Shown here piece after piece: positions 17,901 to 23,338 of a stretch of DNA of 64,000 nt. The position numbers and the translations under genes are program-made. The DNA is from Pyxidicoccus caerfyrddinensis. GTDB taxonomy: Bacteria; Myxococcota; Myxococcia; Myxococcales; Myxococcaceae. The stretch covers positions 73,444 to 137,443 of the forward strand of contig NZ_JAAIYA010000012.1 of NCBI RefSeq assembly GCF_010894405.1. Reading direction: 5' to 3'. The number at the start of each line of letters is the position of its first letter. Within the stretch, counting starts at the first letter, position 1. The notes under the pieces are model-generated. The model had not been told where the DNA came from. It saw nothing but the letters and a program-made list of their open reading frames with translations, and searched no databases.

Positions 17901-18037
17901 GGATCATCGTGGAGGCGCACGGCGGCACCATCTCCGTGGAGGACACTCCGGGCGGTGGGGCGACGTTCATCGTGGAGCTGCCGCTCCGGGTGGCAACTGC
18001 AGACATCCTGGCGGCGAGAGCGCACACCTCGGGATGA
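11975..18037 (+). CDS. Giant hybrid histidine kinase, two tandem PAS-GAF-kinase-receiver-kinase modules
   Basis: A 2020-residue cytoplasmic kinase made of two copies of one module. Module 1: PAS (about 15-150), GAF (165-330), HisKA with H356 (NVSHEFRTPL), HATPase (460-570), receiver with phospho-acceptor D676 (LVLSDVMMPRLDG), second HisKA with H786 (VVSHDLRTPL), and HATPase (895-1005). Module 2 repeats this: PAS (1030-1165), GAF (1180-1345), H1372, HATPase, receiver D1692, H1794, HATPase (1890-2005). All four ATP-binding domains keep N- and G-box motifs, so four kinase cores and two receivers should be active. There is no membrane segment, no HPt domain and no output domain, so the signal must leave to another protein. 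The first three marker residues repeat at exactly 1016 positions, the last at 1008. The ATG at 11975 has AGGAG about 13 bases upstream. The 3' end overlaps the convergent TPR gene. Confidence 0.93.
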   Translation: MKNDSVQDIFAVGGEMGALMRSVDWSRTSLGAVETWPSSLRTALGLVLGGRFPMLLWWGDELIQLYNDAYRPILGDKHPRALGAPGARVWAEIWHIIGPQAEGIRAGGPATWNEHLLLPMQRKGYVEETYFTFSYSPVPDESGQVGGVLVTCQETTAQVQDERQLRVLRDLGTALAETRSAEEACAVAARILGGNTADVPFCRLLLAEKGGTEARQVAASGVSGADDPGAPERVSLSEEGPGNGPWPLAEVARTGQPLVVRGLAPAPEPEGGLAPHSAVCLPLSRPGQPHVDGFLVCGANPRRGLDERYLGFFRLAADQVVTAIANARAWQEERQRAEALAEADRAKTLFFSNVSHEFRTPLTLMLGPLDDSLEDTRHPLPAPQRERMELVRRNGLRLQKLVNSLLDFARIEAGRAQATFVPTDLSVLTADLASSFRSAMEVAGLEFVVDCPPLPEPVHVDPSAWEKVVLNLLSNAFKHTLEGMVRVCLRWLGDRVELAVQDTGTGIPAEELPRVFERFHRVRGALGRSHEGSGIGLALVQELVKLHGGTVGVRSTLGQGTTFTVVLPAGTAHLPTAEHAEGARPFVSTGAAAFLVEATQWSSIPAPAAAQDGAPGDGVPSALQSGARILVADDNADMRGYLVRLLSAHWHVEAVGDGVQALAAARARPPDLVLSDVMMPRLDGLGLLRELRADERTRTTPVVLLSARAGEEATVDALTSGADDYLVKPFSANELLARVNGQLALARQRQEALAAERAHVEEATRLLREAERATRSREEMLAVVSHDLRTPLTSVFAAVELLERAHGHDGRDSPVRKHAAAIRRAAGRMRRLIGDLLDLASIDSGTLSLDRQPHSPEDLVREAREAFEPLALERGLVFTTSVEPRLSALTCDRERVFQALSNLLANAFKFTPEGGRVALRVSADGEGGVCFVVEDTGAGIPADLLPRVFERHWHTTQKGREGHGLGLPIAQGIVEAHGGRIRVESTPGQGSRFFFRLPAAAQPERLQQRRAAGAGVPRLSGEEFLQGGGEVGELMRSTDWGRTASGPVSSWPQSLRTALSMMLPSRFAMVVAWGPEFRFFYNDHYRPIIGNKHPAALGAPARDVFPESWAVVGPLFERTRRGESVGLEDLLIPLDRNGYLENCWFTIAYSPIRDESGGVGGMLAVVAETTERVEAERRLATLRALARQVSDARTVDGALEVAAAICSKNPTDVPFALLYLNEADGRSARLAACAGLSPGQSGAPTEVDLREPGEETGWPLARALRTRQLQVVTDVLPRFGTLPGGTCPEPAQSAVVLPLVKAGTDTAHGFLVAGVSPRRALDERYRAFFELVSEHVTAAIANATAYEDERRRASALAELDRAKTAFFSNLSHEFRTPLTLLLGPVEDARTDASKPLTGERLEMIWRNVLRLSKMVNSLLDFSRLEAGRAQAMLVPTDLAAFTASLAGAFLPAAEHAGLRLRMDCPPLPEPVPVDPEMWEKVVFNLLSNAVKYTHQGEIHVSLRWEDAHAVLAVRDTGVGIPEDALPRLFERFYRVRTTRGRSHEGTGIGLSLVRELVKLHGGTVTVASRMGEGSTFTVRLPVTQVQRSGERVASAVLLPVAAEAAPFVEEARHWSLSTGVTSDVSPTAHEVLSGERSVLAGARILVADDNADLRTYVTGLLRQDGSWVEAVGDGSAALARAREWRPDLILSDVMMPGLDGLALVRELRAEARTRTLPIILLSARVGEDATVEGLEAGADDYLVKPFSARELRARVRSALELSRVRQEVAAHEALEASLREAVRARDEFLSAASHELKTPLAAFRLNLELIDKGLSPESRAHVAEKLVAAGRQVRRLHVLLERMLDVTLITTGRFQLSLGETDLGALVLDTVAHVRDELKRAGIPLEVQAERGLLGHVDPARLGQVLTGLLQNAAAYGQGRAVEVHLDRHGDTARLGVVDHGMGIRPEDRARIFERFERAVSTRHHSGLGLGLWTARIIVEAHGGTISVEDTPGGGATFIVELPLRVATADILAARAHTSG
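12020..18000 (+). repeat. Intragenic tandem duplication of about 3 kb
   Basis: The 5' half (about 12020-15000) and 3' half (about 15060-18000) of the giant kinase gene encode the same domain order. The first phospho-acceptor His, the receiver Asp and the flanking motifs lie 3048 bp apart. DNA identity is high in places: a run of over 30 bases around 13860 recurs at 16908 with one change. The PAS and GAF parts have diverged more than the kinase and receiver parts. Confidence 0.85.
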
Positions 18038-19083
18038 CGGCCCGTCGCCCTGGCGGCCTCGATGGCGAGCGTCAAGGCGCGGTCCGTCTCACGGGCCGCG
18101 AGATTCTGCCGTGCCAGCACCCACGCTCGCTCCGCGTCGGCGCCGGGGCCCAGGTAGAACTCCGCGGCGTGGTCGGCGAATGCCAGCGGATGACGGGCCA
18201 GCAGCGACTCGTAGTGCTGGCGTGCCCGCGAAATCTCGCGCCGGCCGCGCTCCAGCTCGCCCGTCCTGACGTACAACTCCCCGAGGAGCGCGAGCGCCTC
18301 GGGCTCGCGGCTCGAGGCGACGACGCCTTCGAGCCGCGCCATCGCGGACGACAGGTCACCACGTGCGGCTTCTAGCTCGGCGAGGTGGATGTTCGCCGTG
18401 GCGAACTCGGGGAGGTGGGACAGCGCCCGTGCATACATCGCCTCGCCACGCGCCGGGTCTCCCCCCTGCTCGGCCCACATGGTGCCGCGCGCGAAGTAGA
18501 CCCAGGCGTACGGAAACGGTGACGTGGTGTCGAGGCCGGCGAGCGCTGCGTCATACAGGCGGTCCGCCTCGGCGAAGCGGCCGAGCGCCGCGTAGGCGCC
18601 CGCGAGCGCGCTGCGCGAAGCGAAGCCCGGATGGCGGGCCACCTCGGCCTCGAGCTGCGCCACCACCTCGCCCGCGTGTCCGGTCGCGACGAGAACCGAG
18701 GCACGCAGGGCCCGGCTCTCCTCGACGGAGGCACCGGCGCGCTCGGCCGCGGCGACGTCGGCGAGCGCCTCCGCGAACCGGTGCGCCGCCGAGCGTACCC
18801 GCGCGCGCTGCAAGAGCTCGCGGCCCGTCCCGAATCGTCCTTCCGCGAGGGCGCTCGCGCGGTCCAACGCTTCGTAGTCACCCAGGAAGCGCGCTCGGAC
18901 CAGCAGCAACTCCTCGACTCCTGCCTCGTCACGTTGCGAGGCAATCCGGCCATCGAGGTTCGCGACCGCGACCGCACTCCTCGTCGTGATGTATTGGGGC
19001 GCCGCGACCTTCACGGGGCTCGCACCGCTGCATGCCATGAGCATGGCCGCGCACACGGCTGCCCATGCTTCGTGCCGTCTCAT
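17866..19083 (-). CDS. TPR-repeat lipoprotein, last gene of the DUF4331 operon
   Basis: A 405-residue lipoprotein with signal peptide MRRHEAWAAVCAAMLMAC (lipobox LMAC, lipidated at C18). The body is a set of helical tetratricopeptide-like repeats, for example FASRSALAGAYAALGRFAEA, GEAMYARALSHLPEFATANI and EALALLGELYVRTGELERGR. Such proteins act as binding scaffolds; no partner can be read. The ATG at 19083 overlaps the stop of the preceding gene (ATGA), so it is translationally coupled to the DUF4331 pair. The last 57 or so codons lie antisense inside the kinase gene and give a low-complexity tail (GSSTMNVAPPPGVSS), which looks like read-through after loss of an earlier stop. Confidence 0.8.
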   Translation of the reverse strand: MRRHEAWAAVCAAMLMACSGASPVKVAAPQYITTRSAVAVANLDGRIASQRDEAGVEELLLVRARFLGDYEALDRASALAEGRFGTGRELLQRARVRSAAHRFAEALADVAAAERAGASVEESRALRASVLVATGHAGEVVAQLEAEVARHPGFASRSALAGAYAALGRFAEADRLYDAALAGLDTTSPFPYAWVYFARGTMWAEQGGDPARGEAMYARALSHLPEFATANIHLAELEAARGDLSSAMARLEGVVASSREPEALALLGELYVRTGELERGRREISRARQHYESLLARHPLAFADHAAEFYLGPGADAERAWVLARQNLAARETDRALTLAIEAARATGRHPEVCALAARMSAVATRSGSSTMNVAPPPGVSSTEMVPPCASTMIRAVHNPNPSPL

Positions 19084-19706
19084 GGGGCCGCCAGGAACGG
19101 GAACTCGGCCGTCGAGTGGACGTGGTCGTCCTCGCTGACGCCGTCGTCGACACCGGAGGTCCTGCCCAGCGTCAGCAGCGACCTGAACACGTCGTTCGCG
19201 TCTTGAAGGGGCGTCCTGCCGCCGCAGTCGCCGCCCGGAGCGCCCGGAGTCTCCAGTGCGGTGAGCTCGACAGCCAGGAACCGCGTGCACACAGTCGACC
19301 GGCTGTCGACCCAGAGCCTGTCGTCGGCAAGCACCTTCGCGAGGGGCTGATACCTCATGGCGGGCGCAGCCTGAGGATTGGCGAGCCACTGGTTCCCACA
19401 CTGCCGGTCGAGCCCGTCGTAGAGCCCGAGGGTGAGCTGGATATCAGCCGTGAACCGAGGCCAATCCGAAGGGGGCGCGTGGTTGTATTCCTCCTTTCGC
19501 CGGTCACTCACGTCGTCGGGGGCGAGCGGACCTATCAGCGCGTTCGCCGTCAACGGCCGGCCGATGCGGTCGACGGGGGCCCCGAGCCGTGGACGCGGCG
19601 GGAGTCCTTCCCGCGGGCCCGGGTTGTGTGCCGCACACCCAGACAGCATGGAGAAGAGAGACATCGCGAGAATCGAACAGGCGCGCGTGTGCATGGGCTG
19701 TCTCAT
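19080..19706 (-). CDS. DUF4331-associated lipoprotein
   Basis: A 208-residue lipoprotein with signal ending in SMLSGC (lipobox, lipidated at C24). The mature part contains APVDRIGRPLTANALIGPLAP and LTLGLYDGLDRQCGNQWLAN, resembling the C-terminal portion of DUF4331 proteins. The preceding gene matches the N-terminal portion, so the two may together equal one split DUF4331 protein. It ends in a hydrophilic Asp/His-rich tail (DDGVSEDDHVHST). The start at ATG 19706 overlaps the stop of the upstream gene by ATGA, and its own stop overlaps the next start in the same way. The frame extends upstream to 19889, but that part is Arg-rich and antisense-like. Function unknown; periplasmic or outer-membrane location inferred. 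Confidence 0.78.
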   Translation of the reverse strand: MRQPMHTRACSILAMSLFSMLSGCAAHNPGPREGLPPRPRLGAPVDRIGRPLTANALIGPLAPDDVSDRRKEEYNHAPPSDWPRFTADIQLTLGLYDGLDRQCGNQWLANPQAAPAMRYQPLAKVLADDRLWVDSRSTVCTRFLAVELTALETPGAPGGDCGGRTPLQDANDVFRSLLTLGRTSGVDDGVSEDDHVHSTAEFPFLAAP

Positions 19707-20407
19707 GGCTTGTAGATGGCTCCCCACACCGCGAGCAGCCTGCCGCCCGTGTCGACGACGTCGAGGTCGACCGAGACCACGAGGGACGCCGACTGCCAGC
19801 CCACCAGGAAGTTCTTCGCCGGGCCGCCAGCGGTGTGTCGCCAACGGTCGAAGATGGCCTGCGAAGTCGCTTCGTCGAATTGGGGGCAACCCGCCGCATC
19901 CACGGCCGCTCCGCCCTGGAGCGCGGCCGCCGCGACGTTCAGGGCCTCCCGGGTCCCCTTGACGTTGTTGAAGAAGGGGTCGTCACGCAGCCCGGCGAAC
20001 ACCCGGAACCGCCGGTTGCGTCCTTCGAGACCGGCCGCCTTGCTTGCATCGCCGCGCGCATGGTCGGCGTCACCGGCCCAGCACTCGGCCGTGTTCGCGG
20101 CGTCGAAGTGGCACACGATTTCCGTGGTGGCGGTGGTCTCGCCGAAGCGCGAGCCGCTGCCGACGTGGAAGACGTATTGCAGGCGATCCGAGAACTGATG
20201 GGCGACGACCGTCATCGCCAGATTCAGGCGCTGCCCGTCGGGTGACATCCACGCGAACAGGTCGGCGATGTCGGCCGCGGGGTCCGCGATGACGGTGGGG
20301 GTGTCGAGGTGGTCCGACGCATGGGCCGCGCCGGTTGCCAGGGTGAACACAAGGCCGGCGGCGGCCCGCATGGCGCGCCGCCGGTTTTCGAGTCGAAGTC
20401 GCTGCAC
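19703..20407 (-). CDS. DUF4331 family exported protein
   Basis: A 234-residue exported protein; the signal peptide (AMRAAAGLVFTLATGAAHA) is cut before SDHLDTP. The mature start SDHLDTPTVIADPAADIADLFAWMSPDG is the recognisable DUF4331 opening, followed by beta-rich segments such as LNLAMTVVAHQFSDRLQYVFHV and FRVFAGLRDDPFFNNVKGT. DUF4331 has no established function. The GTG at 20407 is chosen because GGAG lies seven bases before it; an internal ATG at 20371 is an alternative that leaves a shorter signal. It is the first of three genes joined by ATGA overlaps, so the operon runs 20407 to 17866 on the minus strand. Confidence 0.85.
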   Translation of the reverse strand: MQRLRLENRRRAMRAAAGLVFTLATGAAHASDHLDTPTVIADPAADIADLFAWMSPDGQRLNLAMTVVAHQFSDRLQYVFHVGSGSRFGETTATTEIVCHFDAANTAECWAGDADHARGDASKAAGLEGRNRRFRVFAGLRDDPFFNNVKGTREALNVAAAALQGGAAVDAAGCPQFDEATSQAIFDRWRHTAGGPAKNFLVGWQSASLVVSVDLDVVDTGGRLLAVWGAIYKP

Positions 20408-20509
20408 TCAGGGTCTCCAGTCGTCGCGGTCTCGCCGCGAAGTGGAATGACCGTAGGACCCGAGGGCACCGAGCGACTTGGTAGATATTGCTGCGAACCC
20501 GGACGGCGT

Positions 20510-20541
20510 GACTACTTCCGCAGCCGCATCTTCAGCAGTGG
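20510..20541. repeat. Direct repeat copy 1: displaced surE 3' end
   Basis: These 32 bases match 22120-22151 with two mismatches and in the same orientation. Read on the minus strand they end an open frame with PLLKMRLRK and a TAG stop, against PLLKVRLRK and TAG at the end of surE. The frame upstream of the match (HVLFEIV) does not resemble surE, so only the gene tail is shared. Confidence 0.75.
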
Positions 20542-20677
20542 CACAATTTCGAATAAAACGTGCTGGCCTCCAGTGACTCGGGGAGCGTGGTGTTCGGCCG
20601 GAGTCTTCGCGGCCCGCCCTCTTCGCCCTCACCTCTTCAGCTGTCAGTGTGGAGCCGGGTGGTAGGGTTTGCCGCTC

Positions 20678-21343
20678 ATGCGAACCCTTCGTGCGCTCTG
20701 GCTCCTGGTGTTTGCCGTGTTGTGGCAGGGCTGCTCCACCGTCCAGCCTTCCATGCAGCGGGCCTGGGACGAGGCGGAGGTGGAGTGCCACGCGCCCGAT
20801 GACGACCAGTGCGTCACGCTGCTGTGCCTGGGTGCTGCCTGTGGCTTCTACCGCTGCGGGGACCTACCCGGTGAGGTCGAGCTGGCGCGGTTCCCGCCTT
20901 CGCGCCCACCAGCGGCGGCTGCGGCTCCGGGCATGGGGCCCCAGAGAAACTGGGGAGGTGCGCAGAACCTGCCCAAGGGCGCCGTCATGGTGTTCCCCAA
21001 CTGGAACGGCGCTCAGGACCGGGTCATCCCTCCTTCACGCCAGCTCACGCCGGGACGCTGGGAGAAGCACCACATCTTTCCCCAGGCTGACGAGCTCGCG
21101 AGGTGGTTCGTGCAGCGGGGCGTCAAGATTCACGACTACACCATGCCCATCCCGCGCGAGCTTCACAGGCGGATTCACGACGGCGCACGTGGAGGTCCGT
21201 GGAACAGCGCATGGCGACAGTTCAAGAGGCAGAATGAACTCGCGACCCCCATGGAGATCTACAAGCACGCGGGGGAGCTGATTCACCGCTTCGAGCTTAT
21301 CGGTGGTCCCATCCAGCCCTATTATTCCCGCCCGGGAACGTGA
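20678..21343 (+). CDS. sitA6: SitA6-family polymorphic toxin lipoprotein
   Basis: A 221-residue lipoprotein of the myxobacterial SitA6/DUF2380 type. SitA proteins are toxins passed between Myxococcus cells by TraAB-dependent outer-membrane exchange and neutralised by a cognate SitI. The signal peptide ends at C19 (AVLWQGC), followed by a Cys-rich segment (CVTLLCLGAACGFYRC) and a Pro/Ala linker. The C-terminal toxin domain carries WEKHHIFPQ (H131, H132), then HDYTMPIPRELHRRIHDG (H163, H167) and GGPWNSAWRQF (N176). This pattern of paired histidines with a trailing H...H...N resembles HNH/AHH-type nucleases, so nuclease activity is inferred. The start at ATG 20678 is favoured over TTG 20669 because GGTAGGG is correctly spaced. 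The immunity gene follows after 6 bases. Confidence 0.87.
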   Translation: MRTLRALWLLVFAVLWQGCSTVQPSMQRAWDEAEVECHAPDDDQCVTLLCLGAACGFYRCGDLPGEVELARFPPSRPPAAAAAPGMGPQRNWGGAQNLPKGAVMVFPNWNGAQDRVIPPSRQLTPGRWEKHHIFPQADELARWFVQRGVKIHDYTMPIPRELHRRIHDGARGGPWNSAWRQFKRQNELATPMEIYKHAGELIHRFELIGGPIQPYYSRPGT

Positions 21344-21349
21344 GGACCG

Positions 21350-22075
21350 ATGGCTCGGTTTTTTGAGTTGCTACAGGACGAAGCAGTGGTTCGAGAGCGC
21401 TATAGCGGGGAGTTCGACGCTGCGCACAAGTGGGGGTTGCCCGGAGCGAACTGCCACACCTGCGGAGCCATATGGGGAGTTGCCGGGCACCAGTATCCCG
21501 CCGTGGACCTGTCGCAACTGCCGGAGCGAAAGGAGTTCGAGGAAGCAAGGCCCGAGCCCTTCTCCGAGTTCGCGCGACTGCGAGAGCTGGTGCGCCCTCT
21601 TGCGCCCCCCAATTCCTGGCTGCCTCCGGGGACGACTTTTGGCCCGCTGGTGGGCCGTGCCTTCGGGAAGTTCGGTCCGTTCACGTCACAGGGAAACATC
21701 ACGTGGCTCGTGCTTCGGGAGGCGCTGGAACGCCTCCAGGCGGAAGGCGTGCGTGGGCTGGTGGGCTGCCGGACGGAGCTGAGATTCCGGACGAAGACCC
21801 CGCCAGACGTGTTGGAGCTGCAGATCGAGCCATGGGGCCGGCTCCACCCGGACTGCATTCCCCCGGATGTTCCTCCACCGTGCCCCACCTGTGGTCGTCA
21901 CGGCTTCCGGCTGCCAGATGAACCCATCCTGGACACGGCATCCCTCCCCACGGAGCTGGACCTGTTCCGGGTGGGCAACTTCTCCACGGTGATTGTCGGC
22001 ACCGAGCGGTTCATGGAGACGGTGCGCCGCCTGGAGCTGGACGGCATCACCTTCCGCGAGCTGCCGACGCGTTAG
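21350..22075 (+). CDS. sitI6: SitI6-family double-CXXCG immunity protein
   Basis: A 241-residue cytoplasmic protein of the Myxococcus paralogous double-CXXCG family, the immunity partners of SitA6 toxins. The two signatures are C35-HT-C38-G near the N-terminus and C178-PT-C181-G in PPPCPTCGRHGF; they probably bind zinc. Between them lies PFSEFARLRELVRPLAPPNSWLPPGTTFGPL, also typical. The ATG at 21350 follows the sitA6 stop, which itself forms part of the ribosome site TGAGGA. The early codons (TTT, CTA, GCA, TAT) are unusually A/T-rich at third positions for this genome, which fits horizontal transfer of the cassette. Protection against the neighbouring toxin is inferred from family and position. 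Confidence 0.9.
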   Translation: MARFFELLQDEAVVRERYSGEFDAAHKWGLPGANCHTCGAIWGVAGHQYPAVDLSQLPERKEFEEARPEPFSEFARLRELVRPLAPPNSWLPPGTTFGPLVGRAFGKFGPFTSQGNITWLVLREALERLQAEGVRGLVGCRTELRFRTKTPPDVLELQIEPWGRLHPDCIPPDVPPPCPTCGRHGFRLPDEPILDTASLPTELDLFRVGNFSTVIVGTERFMETVRRLELDGITFRELPTR

Positions 22076-22080
22076 TCGGC

Positions 22081-22111
22081 GGCCCGCCACCCATGAACGA
22101 AGCGGCGGGCC
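22081..22111. terminator. Hairpin between sitI6 and surE
   Basis: GGCCCGCC and GGCGGGCC pair perfectly across 15 bases, between the convergent ends of sitI6 (22075) and surE (22122). Probably a shared terminator. Confidence 0.5.
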
Positions 22112-22119
22112 CGAAAAGC

Positions 22120-22151
22120 GACTACTTCCGCAGCCGCACCTTCAGCAGCGG
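22120..22151. repeat. Direct repeat copy 2: 3' end of surE
   Basis: This 32-base copy is the genuine end of surE (last nine codons and stop plus two flanking bases). It pairs with 20510-20541. The two copies bracket the sitA6-sitI6 cassette, 1610 bp apart. Confidence 0.75.
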
Positions 22152-23096
22152 CCGCAGCGACGGGCGCTCCGTGCCGTCCACGGCGATGGGGGTAATCGAG
22201 ATCTCCCCCTGCTCCAGCGCGGTGGTATCCGCGCCCGCTTCCGTCTCCGCGGCGCACGCGGTGGAGAGCCCGCAGATGGGCCCCTGCGAGACATAGGTGT
22301 CCACCGTGTTCGGAATGGGCAGGTACGTCGGGCGCACCACCTCCGCGTGGCCGACGAACGTCACGCTCGGCCCGTCCACCTGCGACGCGTCGAACTTGCC
22401 CTCCTCGTTCAACACCACCGGGTAGTTCACGTTGAGGGCAATCCGGTCCGGCAGCAGGCGCCCGTCCCGGTCCGCCGTGTCACGAAGCTGCTCGGCCAGG
22501 TCCTTCACATACGCCGCCACCGTCGGCGCCGCCGCCAGCGTCTGGGAGAACCCCGTCCCCGAGTCCGCCAGGTTGAGCCCGATGCTCACCGCGATGGACG
22601 GAACCCCTTCCTCCGCCCCCGCCACCGCCGCGCCCACCGTGCCCGAGTGATTCACCGCGCGGCCCACGTTCTGCCCGTAGTTGATGCCCGAAATCACCAG
22701 GTCTGGCTTCTGCGCGGCGAACACCACGGACAGCCCGAAGAGCACCGAGTCCGCCGGCGTCCCCGTCAGCGCCCACGATGTCCCCGTCCCCGTTCCACAG
22801 GGGAACGTCCCGCGCGTCGTCCGCATCACCACGTTGAGCGTGAGCGCGCCGCTGCTGCCACTGCGGTCCGCCGACGGTGCCACCACCGTCACCTCATGGC
22901 CCGCGGCACACAGCGTGTCCCGCAGGATGCGCATCCCCGCGCCGTTGATGCCGTCGTCCGTCGTCAGGAGGATGCGCAGCGGGCGGCCCGGAGCGGGCGC
23001 CTTCTCCGTGTCATGGGCTTCGGAAGCGGCCTGGGCCTGCGTGCCCAGCCCGAGCACTGCCGCGGTGAGGAGCGAGAAGAATCGGTGGTTGTGCAT
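22122..23096 (-). CDS. surE: Exported SurE-type nucleotidase/phosphatase
   Basis: A 324-residue member of the SurE family (5'/3'-nucleotidase and survival-protein phosphatase). The metal and phosphate site is intact: D47-D48 in LLTTDDGINGAGM, S79 in SADRSGSSGALT, and N139 in PDLVISGINYGQNVG, together with GTPADSVLFGL. Unlike the cytoplasmic enzyme of E. coli it has a signal peptide (MHNHRFFSLLTAAVLGLGTQAQA) and a C-terminal extension with Cys residues (GPICGLSTAC), so it should act outside the cytoplasm, perhaps salvaging nucleotides from lysed prey. AGGG precedes the ATG at 23096; the frame extends to 23216, but that part is not signal-like. It is not next to pcm or rpoS as in enterics. Confidence 0.9.
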   Translation of the reverse strand: MHNHRFFSLLTAAVLGLGTQAQAASEAHDTEKAPAPGRPLRILLTTDDGINGAGMRILRDTLCAAGHEVTVVAPSADRSGSSGALTLNVVMRTTRGTFPCGTGTGTSWALTGTPADSVLFGLSVVFAAQKPDLVISGINYGQNVGRAVNHSGTVGAAVAGAEEGVPSIAVSIGLNLADSGTGFSQTLAAAPTVAAYVKDLAEQLRDTADRDGRLLPDRIALNVNYPVVLNEEGKFDASQVDGPSVTFVGHAEVVRPTYLPIPNTVDTYVSQGPICGLSTACAAETEAGADTTALEQGEISITPIAVDGTERPSLRPLLKVRLRK

Positions 23097-23338
23097 GTGT
23101 CCCTCGTGCGAGCGCGACGAGGCCCCACGCAGGGCCCTCCCATGGGCCCTGAGTTCCCCCGTCAACGCTTCAACAAGAGAACGAGCCGAGCCGCGCCACG
23201 TCGCAGCCCGATGCACGGAAACATCAAAATTGTTCCATTGAACTGCACGCGTTTTACGGGCCTGGCGTGTCTTTCCATGCGCATTCCACTAAGAGGGTGG
23301 GTTCCGTTCGTCTCTCGGAGTGAGAAGGGAGTCTCGTC

